Assembly (NCBI GenBank): GCA_017999195.1 | Contig: JAGOBP010000335.1 | Location: 1 to 5,147 of the forward strand | Direction: 5' to 3' | From: Thermoflexales bacterium | GTDB lineage: Bacteria; Chloroflexota; Anaerolineae; Fen-1058 | Length of the DNA stretch: 5,147 bases | Shown: piece after piece, positions 1 to 4,590 of the stretch | Numbering within the stretch: position 1 is the stretch's first letter | Layout: each line of letters opens with the position of its first letter | Notes under the pieces: generated by a model | What the model saw: the letters and a program-made list of their open reading frames with translations, nothing else | What the model was told of the DNA's origin: nothing | Databases searched by the model: none | Made by a program: the position numbers and the translations under genes

Positions 1-1068
1 CACAAGCGCTATGCGCTGGCCTCGCCTACCGGCCGCGCGGCCAAACGCCTCAGCCAGGCCACGGATCGGCCTGCCAAGACCATCCATCGTTTGCTGGAAT
101 TCGCGCCCGCCGAAGGCTTCAAACGCAACGCGCAAAATCCGCTGGAAGTGGACATGCTGATTGTGGATGAAGCCAGCATGCTCGATCTGCTGTTGATGAA
201 CAATCTGCTGAAAGCCGTGCCGCCCAACGCGCATCTGCTCCTCGTCGGCGATGTCGATCAGTTACCCAGCGTGGGCGCGGGCGACGTGCTGCGCGACATC
301 ATCGCCAGTGAGCGCGCGGCCGTCATTCGCCTGGATGTGATTTTCCGGCAAGCGCAAACGTCGCACATCATCACCAACTCGCATCGCATCAATCAGGGGC
401 AGATGCCGTTCACGCCCAAAGACGCGGATGATTTTTTCCTGTTCGTGAAAGAGGACCCCGACGAGGCCGCCGAATTGATTGTCGATCTGGTGGCGAACCG
501 CATTCCGGGCAAGTTCGGGCTGAAACCGGCGGATATTCAAGTCCTGTCGCCGATGTATCGCAGTGCCACGGGCGTGACGAATCTCAACGCGCTGTTGCAG
601 GCCAAACTCAATCCGCCCTTGCCAAACAAGGTCGAGCGTAAACTGAGCGGCACGTTGTTCCGAGTGGGCGATCGGGTTTTGCAGACGCGCAACAATTACG
701 ATAAGGACGTGTACAACGGTGATCTGGGCTACATTACGGGGATCGATCTGGAGAATCAAACGCTCACGGTCGCGATCGATGATCGCCCGATCGAGTACGA
801 GTGGTCCGAAGCGGACGAATTGACTTTGGCCTACGCCGTCAGTGTCCACAAGGCACAGGGCAGCGAATATCCCGCCATCGTCATGCCCTTGCTCACGCAG
901 CACTACATGATGTTGCAGCGCAACCTGCTGTATACCGGCATCACGCGCGCCAAAAAATTGGTGGTGCTGGTGGGCAGCAAACGCGCCTTGGCGATGGCGG
1001 TCAAGAACAATCAGCCCAGCCAGCGCTATTCTGCCTTGAGTGAACGGCTGGCGATACCAGCCAAGTAG
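1..1068 (+). CDS. recD2: RecD2-type ATP-dependent DNA helicase, C-terminal half (5' end outside window)
   Basis: The frame is open from the first base and ends at TAG (1066-1068), giving 355 visible codons; the N-terminal region and Walker A lie upstream. Seen in order, counting from window codon 1: motif Ia 'ASPTGRAAKRL' (7-17); Walker B 'LIVDEASML' (about 53-61, D56-E57); motif III 'LLVGDVDQLPSVGAG' (about 80-94); 'IFRQ' (114-117); 'VLSPMYRSATGVTNLN' (about 181-196); 'FRVGDRVLQTRNNY' (220-233); the UvrD_C_2 signature 'SVHKAQGSEY' (281-290); and motif VI 'YTGITRAKK' (311-319) with the likely arginine finger R316. This order is that of superfamily 1B RecD2, a 5'-3' helicase of bacteria that often lack RecBC, acting on DNA ends and in repair. 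An internal ATG/TTG start is unlikely because motif Ia precedes it. The gene is convergent with the small regulator downstream. Family assignment is near certain; role is inferred from the family. Confidence 0.95.
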   Translation, partial: HKRYALASPTGRAAKRLSQATDRPAKTIHRLLEFAPAEGFKRNAQNPLEVDMLIVDEASMLDLLLMNNLLKAVPPNAHLLLVGDVDQLPSVGAGDVLRDIIASERAAVIRLDVIFRQAQTSHIITNSHRINQGQMPFTPKDADDFFLFVKEDPDEAAELIVDLVANRIPGKFGLKPADIQVLSPMYRSATGVTNLNALLQAKLNPPLPNKVERKLSGTLFRVGDRVLQTRNNYDKDVYNGDLGYITGIDLENQTLTVAIDDRPIEYEWSEADELTLAYAVSVHKAQGSEYPAIVMPLLTQHYMMLQRNLLYTGITRAKKLVVLVGSKRALAMAVKNNQPSQRYSALSERLAIPAK

Positions 1069-1069
1069 C

Positions 1070-1137
1070 CTCACGCCAAGAGGCAAAGTAGCAAAGAAAA
1101 AGCCTTCCGACTTTGCGGCTTTGCCGCTTGGCGTGAG
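1070..1137. terminator. Long imperfect hairpin after recD2, possible terminator or intergenic palindromic repeat
   Basis: Arms 1070-1088 and 1119-1137 are complementary at 18 of 19 positions (CTCACGCCAAG, mismatch at 1081/1126, then GGCAAAG). Inside, GCAAAG (1091-1096) pairs with CTTTGC (1111-1116), leaving a 14-nt loop. It begins two bases after the recD2 stop codon. On the + strand it is followed only by a short GGTTTTC (1140-1146), so it is a weak intrinsic terminator at best; it may instead be a dispersed palindromic repeat. The pairing is certain, the role is not. Confidence 0.6.
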
Positions 1138-1154
1138 TCGGTTTTCAACCCCAG

Positions 1155-1193
1155 AAAACAAAAACTTCCGAAGTCCACTCGACCTCAGAAGTT
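1155..1193 (-). terminator. Rho-independent terminator of the XRE regulator gene
   Basis: Read on the minus strand, AACTTC (1193-1188) pairs with GAAGTT (1168-1163). A U-G pair (1187/1169) and GAGGTC with GACTTC (1186-1181 with 1175-1170, one G-U pair) continue the stem to 13 pairs with a 5-nt loop. The stem is followed directly by TTTGTTTT (1162-1155). It lies 31 bp past the regulator's stop codon, which fits an intrinsic terminator for that transcript. Confidence 0.75.
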
Positions 1194-1196
1194 CTT

Positions 1197-1217
1197 CACG
1201 CACCACGCAACACGCAC
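1197..1217. repeat. Three tandem 7-bp units, CACGCAN
   Basis: CACGCAC, CACGCAA and CACGCAC follow each other without gaps at 1197-1203, 1204-1210 and 1211-1217, just past the 3' end of the regulator gene. Short CACG-type tandem repeats are, from memory, frequent in intergenic DNA of Chloroflexota. No function is apparent. Confidence 0.5.
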
Positions 1218-1223
1218 TACGTT

Positions 1224-1451
1224 TTACTTCTTGCTCTTCACATAGCCCGCATTCACCGCAAACATCGTGAGTAACTTGCAACTGGAGCGGCGCGGCTCGT
1301 ACACGCCCTGCTCCCACTCGCTGATGGTTTGCTGGCGCACGCCCAACTCATCGGACAGTTGCTGCTGCGTCCAGCCGAGGTGATCGCGCAGGGCCTTGAC
1401 CCGGGCCGCATCCCACACTAGATTGTTGTCCGTCCGGCGCTTTGCCGCCAT
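1224..1451 (-). CDS. Small XRE/Cro-family helix-turn-helix DNA-binding protein, 75 aa
   Basis: A single helix-turn-helix domain fills nearly the whole protein. Helix 2 is about residues 28-37 (TQQQLSDELG), and the recognition helix is about 39-49 (RQQTISEWEQG), followed by 'YEPRRSS' and a final helix 'LLTMFAVNAGY'; a basic N-terminus (AAKRR) and tail (KSKK) add positive charge. No effector, protease or antitoxin partner domain is present. The reading frame stays open upstream to 1586, but the ATG at 1451 is chosen because an AGGAG box (1460-1464) lies 8 nt before it and a promoter is placed correctly upstream. The protein probably acts as a dimeric repressor or activator. It is divergent from the lipoprotein gene, with a palindrome between the two promoters, which suggests autoregulation and control of that gene (inference). 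Its targets cannot be read from the sequence. Confidence 0.9.
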   Translation of the reverse strand: MAAKRRTDNNLVWDAARVKALRDHLGWTQQQLSDELGVRQQTISEWEQGVYEPRRSSCKLLTMFAVNAGYVKSKK

Positions 1452-1459
1452 GTGTTTCG

Positions 1460-1464
1460 CTCCT
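1460..1464 (-). promoter_or_regulatory. Ribosome-binding site fixing the regulator start at 1451
   Basis: The minus strand reads AGGAG, 8 nt before ATG. It decides between the 75-aa form and the 120-aa open frame that would start at 1586. Confidence 0.8.
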
Positions 1465-1473
1465 GTGCTGATG

Positions 1474-1502
1474 AGTGTAGCATCGACAGGGGCGAGAAGC
1501 AA
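1474..1502 (-). promoter_or_regulatory. Sigma70-like promoter of the XRE regulator
   Basis: The minus strand has TTGCTT (1502-1497), a 17-bp spacer and TACACT (1479-1474). Transcription would begin near 1467, giving a leader of about 16 nt that contains the AGGAG box. Four of six bases match consensus in each hexamer, and the spacing is ideal. Confidence 0.6.
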
Positions 1503-1526
1503 ATCAAGCGCAAAGCCGCTTGGTTT
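1501..1526. promoter_or_regulatory. Palindromic operator candidate midway between divergent promoters
   Basis: Arms AAATCAAGCG (1501-1510) and CGCTTGGTTT (1517-1526) are inverted copies at 9 of 10 positions, separated by 6 bp. The centre (1513.5) falls at the midpoint between the two -35 boxes (1497-1502 and 1526-1531), and the arm ends touch both boxes. A dimer bound here could block RNA polymerase at both promoters. The neighbouring XRE protein is the obvious candidate ligand, but binding is inference. Confidence 0.5.
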
Positions 1527-1554
1527 TGAAAGAAAAGGTGTCGCGGTGTATGAT
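1526..1554 (+). promoter_or_regulatory. Sigma70-like promoter of the lipoprotein gene
   Basis: TTGAAA (1526-1531), a 17-bp spacer and TATGAT (1549-1554) match consensus at five of six bases in each box. Initiation would fall near 1561, leaving a 5' leader of about 140 nt before the ATG at 1702. No other equally good + strand promoter was seen in 1555-1701. Confidence 0.65.
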
Positions 1555-1633
1555 GGGCGAAACGCTTGTTCTTCGGAATAACTCAAAATTGATGGGGCTA
1601 AAGTGAATGATGTACGTGAGACGCTGAAATAAC

Positions 1634-1682
1634 ATCCGCGCGGATACAGGCCAATAGCAGGCGGCCGTTAACGAGAACGCCT
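1634..1682 (+). other. Leader of the lipoprotein mRNA: perfect palindrome and a small stem-loop
   Basis: ATCCGCGCGGAT (1634-1645) is a perfect 12-bp palindrome. Downstream, AGGCG (1659-1663) can pair with CGCCT (1678-1682), with the 8-bp palindrome CGTTAACG (1666-1673) in its loop; the stem ends 6 nt before the AGAAGG box. It does not resemble any riboswitch class I know. The palindrome could be a second operator or simply chance. Confidence 0.3.
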
Positions 1683-1688
1683 CATAAA

Positions 1689-1694
1689 AGAAGG
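1689..1694 (+). promoter_or_regulatory. Ribosome-binding site of the lipoprotein gene
   Basis: AGAAGG lies 7 nt before the ATG at 1702 and supports that start, which also places a lipobox correctly at residues 21-24. Confidence 0.7.
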
Positions 1695-1701
1695 TCTCGC
1701 C

Positions 1702-2691
1702 ATGATTCGTCAACTTCGTTCGTACGCCCTTGATCTGGTTGGTATAACTGGGGCATTGATCCTAAGCGCTTGCACGGGAACAGTAAACCCGCCATCGACA
1801 TCGCCGGTGGCACCATCGGTATCAACTTTAACGGCCCAGCCAAGTCCAACATGGACTCCGCAGCCAACTTTAACACCAACGGTAGTGCCCCCTTCACCGA
1901 CAGCCACCAGTACGAGGCGACCGACAGCCACACCACTCTTGGACACGGCTCCCCCCTCCCGGACGCCTGTTCCGACTCTTGATGCAAAGCAACAAGCGCA
2001 ACTTGTGACTGATATGCTCAAGACGAACGGTGGTTGCAAACTTCCCTGTTGGTGGGGTATTGTACCTGGCAATACCCGCTTTCAAGCAGCCGTTGACTCA
2101 CTTCAACAGCGAGGTCTCAGTCTCTATCTCGTTCGAGACCTAACGGGCGCGCTGACGATTGATATCCCGCATCCAACTCAACTGTTTAATTATAGATTTT
2201 TACTGGGCTTAACTGCTGAGCAGGGGGTGATTTCGCGGCTAGAAGTCGACGGTGAAACCTATAACCTCACACAGTCTCGACGCTTTGCCAGTGATTGGCA
2301 GCGTTATTCATTGAGCAACATCCTTCAAGAATATAGCCAACCATCCACGATTGGGTTCATCAGCGGGCCGCCAGCAGAGCGTGACGCACCAGTGTCCTAC
2401 TCGCTAACGCTTCTGTACGAAACGCTCGGCTTTGCGATTCGTTATACCGGGCCAGCACAGTTTGATAACAAATCCAATGTGATATACGCCTGTCCAAGGT
2501 TTGAGCAGATGAATGATATCAGCTTGTTTCTGGTATCGCCAGGTGATCCATTGCGCAAATCCACTGGTGATCTGGCGGACTTTGGGCCAACATTGCAAGA
2601 GACGATCGGGATGAGTATTGAGGAGTTTTATGGGAAATTCAAGAGATCAAATAATAAGAGCTGTCTCGACTATCATTTGATAGTGCCCTAA
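1702..2691 (+). CDS. Secreted lipoprotein of unknown function with Pro/Thr/Ser-rich tether and CxxxC domain, 329 aa
   Basis: The N-terminus is a lipoprotein signal: basic 'MIRQLR', a hydrophobic stretch, and a lipobox LSAC with lipidated C24. Residues about 26-92 form a low-complexity tether rich in Pro, Thr and Ser with TPxPT-like repeats, which would hold the folded part away from the membrane. The globular part (about 93-329) opens with 'GGCKLPCWWGI' (110-120, C112 and C116) and 'PGNTRFQAAVDSL'. It later has 'LSNILQEYSQPS' (204-215), 'IYACP' (261-265, C264), 'ISLFLVSPGD' (273-282) and C321. The four cysteines outside the lipobox could form two disulfides on the cell surface. I remember proteins with this signature as uncharacterised and frequent in Chloroflexota, often in many copies; no enzyme motif is seen. 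The gene is divergent from the XRE regulator. The second half is AT-rich compared with its neighbours. Confidence 0.88.
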   Translation: MIRQLRSYALDLVGITGALILSACTGTVNPPSTSPVAPSVSTLTAQPSPTWTPQPTLTPTVVPPSPTATSTRRPTATPLLDTAPPSRTPVPTLDAKQQAQLVTDMLKTNGGCKLPCWWGIVPGNTRFQAAVDSLQQRGLSLYLVRDLTGALTIDIPHPTQLFNYRFLLGLTAEQGVISRLEVDGETYNLTQSRRFASDWQRYSLSNILQEYSQPSTIGFISGPPAERDAPVSYSLTLLYETLGFAIRYTGPAQFDNKSNVIYACPRFEQMNDISLFLVSPGDPLRKSTGDLADFGPTLQETIGMSIEEFYGKFKRSNNKSCLDYHLIVP

Positions 2692-2774
2692 ACAATTGTG
2701 AGCAGGCAATTTTGCTCCCTGCCCGCGTCCTCGCAGACGCCAAACGCCGCATCGCATATCGACATATCGGGCGT

Positions 2775-2813
2775 AAAACAGCCCTCCGAGGCGGCTGCGT
2801 CTCGGAGGGCTGT
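2775..2813 (-). terminator. Probable intrinsic terminator, distal of two, for the PspC-domain gene
   Basis: Perfect 13-bp arms lie at 2778-2790 and 2801-2813 (ACAGCCCTCCGAG and its complement) with a 10-nt loop. On the minus strand the stem runs into a short T-run (TTTT, 2778-2775, then ACG). The strong GC stem favours termination of leftward transcription; the short T-run lowers certainty. Confidence 0.6.
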
Positions 2814-2824
2814 GCTGTACAACA

Positions 2825-2854
2825 ACGCCGCCGGAGATTTCACTCCGGCGGCGT
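2825..2854 (-). terminator. GC-rich hairpin immediately after the PspC-domain gene, first of two in tandem
   Basis: Perfect 12-bp arms 2825-2836 and 2843-2854 (ACGCCGCCGGAG and its complement) enclose a 6-nt loop, 28 bp past the leftward gene's stop. Downstream on the minus strand is TGTTGT and on the plus strand CTGTGTTTGG, so neither side has a real U-tract. It may protect the 3' end of the mRNA or act together with the second hairpin; it could also serve the lipoprotein transcript arriving from the left. Confidence 0.5.
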
Positions 2855-2882
2855 CTGTGTTTGGCAAGGTGTAGCGTATGGG

Positions 2883-3335
2883 CTAGCGTTTACGGAACTG
2901 CGGCACCAGCAAGGCAACGCCGATCACGATCAACAGCAGCGGCCAGAACTGGCTAAAATTGATGCGCAGGATGTTCTGCACCAGAAACAGGATGCCTACC
3001 GCGATCAATACCCCGCCCACCAGCAGCGCGCCCTGCCGGTTACCTGCGGCCGTTGAGCCAGAACCGAAACCATCGCCCAATTCCCGGGCGCGATTGGCAA
3101 AGTCCTGCGCGTTGGACTGGATGACTTCTTGCGGCGAACCGGCGGTCGTGCCGTCTTCCGGCACGATGATCGCCAGCACGATGTAGATGAAGAAGCCGCC
3201 GCCGCCAAACACCAGCAGCAGCAGAAAGACCAGCCGCACCAGCGTCACATCGATGTTGAAATACTGCGCCAGCCCGCCGCACACGCCGGACACCATCCGG
3301 TCGGTTCGGCTGCGATACAAGCGTTTGGGTTCCAT
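2883..3335 (-). CDS. PspC-domain membrane protein with C-terminal LiaF-like transmembrane domain, 150 aa
   Basis: Residues about 4-60 are a PspC domain: 'KRLYRSRTDRMVSGVCGGLAQYF' followed by 'DVTLVRLVF', a hydrophobic helix with a Gly run (about 33-58) and the closing 'IIVPED'. A hydrophilic linker (about 60-100, Gly/Ser-rich near its end) leads to two further membrane helices (about 102-120 and 129-145, with 'WPLLLIVIGVALL' between 131 and 143). That pair resembles the LiaF/DUF5668-type membrane domain. PspC proteins sense or respond to envelope stress, classically in the phage-shock system; no pspA or LiaRS genes are in view, so the role here is inferred. The start at 3335 is preferred over an upstream in-frame ATG at 3356 because AGGAG lies 8 nt before it. 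Tandem hairpins follow its stop. No convincing sigma70 promoter was found upstream. Confidence 0.9.
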   Translation of the reverse strand: MEPKRLYRSRTDRMVSGVCGGLAQYFNIDVTLVRLVFLLLLVFGGGGFFIYIVLAIIVPEDGTTAGSPQEVIQSNAQDFANRARELGDGFGSGSTAAGNRQGALLVGGVLIAVGILFLVQNILRINFSQFWPLLLIVIGVALLVPQFRKR

Positions 3336-3343
3336 ATGGTTTG

Positions 3344-3348
3344 CTCCT
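3344..3348 (-). promoter_or_regulatory. Ribosome-binding site fixing the PspC-domain start at 3335
   Basis: The minus strand reads AGGAG, 8 nt before the ATG at 3335. The alternative ATG at 3356 lies upstream of this box and would place the box inside the coding frame. Confidence 0.75.
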
Positions 3349-3391
3349 CGTTTCAATCGAATTGTTCAGGAAAATCTGATCCACAAAGGGG

Positions 3392-3488
3392 CACGAAGAA
3401 CTCTGCACGCTCCTCCCGCCGTCCCCGGCGGGAGCGGTCGACGTGGACGCCGACCAGAGCGATTTGATGCGCGGCAGTGTCCTTCGTG
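3392..3488. other. Multi-branched inverted-repeat element in the spacer between ATP-grasp and PspC genes
   Basis: The outer arms 3392-3406 and 3474-3488 are complementary at 13 of 15 positions. They enclose a hairpin with 9-bp perfect arms CTCCCGCCG/CGGCGGGAG (3413-3421, 3426-3434, loop TCCC) and a second one, GGTCG/CGACC (3436-3440, 3451-3455). A competing outer pairing is TGATCCAC (3377-3384) with GTGGATCA (3486-3493). The element starts about 10 bp past the stop of the ATP-grasp gene and contains no ORF of note. It may be a terminator-like or mRNA-processing structure, a leader of the PspC gene, or an unlisted small RNA or repeat. No U-tract follows the central hairpin on the minus strand. 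The pairing is visible; function is unknown. Confidence 0.4.
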
Positions 3489-3497
3489 GATCACTCG

Positions 3498-4577
3498 TTA
3501 ATGATTCACGGCCACCGTCAGCCGCTGCAAGCGTTCCTGCGCGATGCGCGCCCGCTCACTCAACACCGACGGCAAGCCCGCGCGCAGGCCGCGCTCCGCC
3601 GCAAAGTCCACAATCTGCATAATCATCTCGGCGTGCGACAGACCCTCGGCCTGCACCGCCATCGTCATCATCGACTCTGAGTTGATGTCCGGGTTCGGGT
3701 TGACGTCGATCACATACGCGTCTTCGCCCCGCATACGCACGTCCAGCCGGGCATAATCGCGATTGCGCAACGCCCGATACGCTTGCGCGCAAGCCGTCTT
3801 CAGGCGCTGCCGCGCCGTCAACGTCAACATCGACGGACAGATAAAGCGCAGGCGTTGTTCCAGCACCGCCGTCATGTCGAACTTCAGATCGAAGGTCATC
3901 ACCTGATCGCGCGGATCAGCGATCGAGTCGTAGACGATCTCCACGGCGGGCAGCACCACCGTTTCATCGTTGCCCCACACCGTCACGTGAAATTCGCGCC
4001 CTTCGATAAATTCTTCCACCAACGATGCAGAGTGGAACGTGTCGCGCACATACTCGATGCGGCGGCGTAGTTCCGGCTCGTCACGCACCACCGCATCGCG
4101 ATCGATGCCGTAACTGCCATGTTGATTAATCGGCTTCACAATGGCCGGATAAATGCCCCAGGTCAAATCATTCAGGGCATGCACCACGCGCCCGACGGGC
4201 ATCGGCACGCCCGCCTGCAACATCAAATCACGCGACACCTGCTTGTCTTCCGTCATGCGCAGCGTCCACGAACTGGCGCCCGTATACACATACTGCATCT
4301 GCTCCAGTTCGTCGGTCACGCCCGCATAGTCCCACGGCCGATCGGCGTAGCCTTCGCACCAGTTAAAGACCAGCCACTGTCGCGGATCGCAGCCGCTCGT
4401 GTCCAACACCTCGCGTACGCTGTGATAGACCTTCGCGGTACGCACCTCGCAGCCGTGATTCGCCAGCGCCGTGGTCATGCCGCGCAGCTCATCAATCGCC
4501 TCTTGAATATCGTCGGCATCCCAGCTATTATCGTGATTATGCAAGACCACTACGCGCAGACGATCATCGACCGTCAT
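3498..4577 (-). CDS. ATP-grasp ligase related to D-Ala-D-Ala ligase, complete, 359 aa
   Basis: The fold order is that of the D-Ala-D-Ala ligase family. An N-terminal Rossmann-like region begins 'RLRVVVLHNHD' and contains 'VFNWCEG' (70-76). A central domain has 'YTGASSWTLRMTEDKQVSRDLMLQAG' features (98-123). The ATP-binding lysine is in 'AIVKPINQHGSYGI' (145-158, K148), the hinge is 'LVEEFIEGREFHV' (186-198), and the metal site is formed by D279 in 'ARLDVRM' and by 'VIDVNPNPD' (289-297). Such enzymes activate a carboxylate as acyl phosphate with ATP and join it to an amine. The usual Glu-Val-Asn is Asp-Val-Asn here, and the Gly before the substrate loop is Asp (D297), so D-Ala-D-Ala is an unlikely product; the substrate is unknown. 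The ATG at 4577 is chosen for its GAGAGG box; the frame stays open to 4697 but that would run deep into the upstream gene. It is the second gene of a tandem pair of paralogs. Confidence 0.9.
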   Translation of the reverse strand: MTVDDRLRVVVLHNHDNSWDADDIQEAIDELRGMTTALANHGCEVRTAKVYHSVREVLDTSGCDPRQWLVFNWCEGYADRPWDYAGVTDELEQMQYVYTGASSWTLRMTEDKQVSRDLMLQAGVPMPVGRVVHALNDLTWGIYPAIVKPINQHGSYGIDRDAVVRDEPELRRRIEYVRDTFHSASLVEEFIEGREFHVTVWGNDETVVLPAVEIVYDSIADPRDQVMTFDLKFDMTAVLEQRLRFICPSMLTLTARQRLKTACAQAYRALRNRDYARLDVRMRGEDAYVIDVNPNPDINSESMMTMAVQAEGLSHAEMIMQIVDFAAERGLRAGLPSVLSERARIAQERLQRLTVAVNH

Positions 4578-4582
4578 AATTG

Positions 4583-4590
4583 TCCTCTCA
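4583..4590 (-). promoter_or_regulatory. Ribosome-binding site overlapping the upstream stop codon
   Basis: The minus strand reads TGAGAGGA: the TGA stop of the upstream ligase (4590-4588) shares its bases with the Shine-Dalgarno GAGAGG-like box, 5-6 nt before the ATG at 4577. This fixes the start of the downstream ligase and suggests that the two are translated in a coupled way from one mRNA. Confidence 0.7.

Larger units (their letters stand above)
2692..2882. other. Intergenic region between convergent lipoprotein and pspC-like genes
   Basis: This region contains no credible coding frame. The first 35 bp after the lipoprotein stop hold only short overlapping inverted repeats (GAGCA/TGCTC, GCAGG/CCTGC) with no following U-tract, so no clear rightward intrinsic terminator is seen. 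The rest is dominated by the two GC-rich hairpins listed separately. Confidence 0.6.

Noticed and set aside
670..792. Cluster of seven GATC sites within recD2
   Set aside because: The sites follow from Asp- and Ile-rich coding sequence (GAT CGA and similar). No Dam or SeqA gene or origin feature supports a replication role.
262..1317. 351-aa open frame on the minus strand opposite recD2
   Set aside because: It lies antisense to a helicase with every motif intact and runs into the regulator gene. Its translation is rich in His, Gln, Arg and Val and shows no domain; it is a GC-driven shadow.
1452..1586. 45-residue N-terminal extension of the XRE protein
   Set aside because: The extension would cover the promoter and palindrome, while the ATG at 1451 has an AGGAG box at ideal distance.
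1592..1627. Two tiny ORFs in the lipoprotein leader (4 and 6 codons, TGA followed directly by ATG)
   Set aside because: They are too short to judge, have no clear ribosome-binding site, and are expected by chance in such a leader.
2112..2151. AGGTCTC/GAGACCT inverted repeat inside the lipoprotein gene
   Set aside because: It has seven-base arms with a 26-nt loop within coding sequence; nothing else marks it as functional.
2694..2703. AATTGTGAGC, identical to the left half of the E. coli lac operator
   Set aside because: The right half is missing, it lies after a stop codon and not near a promoter, and no LacI-type gene is in view; chance.
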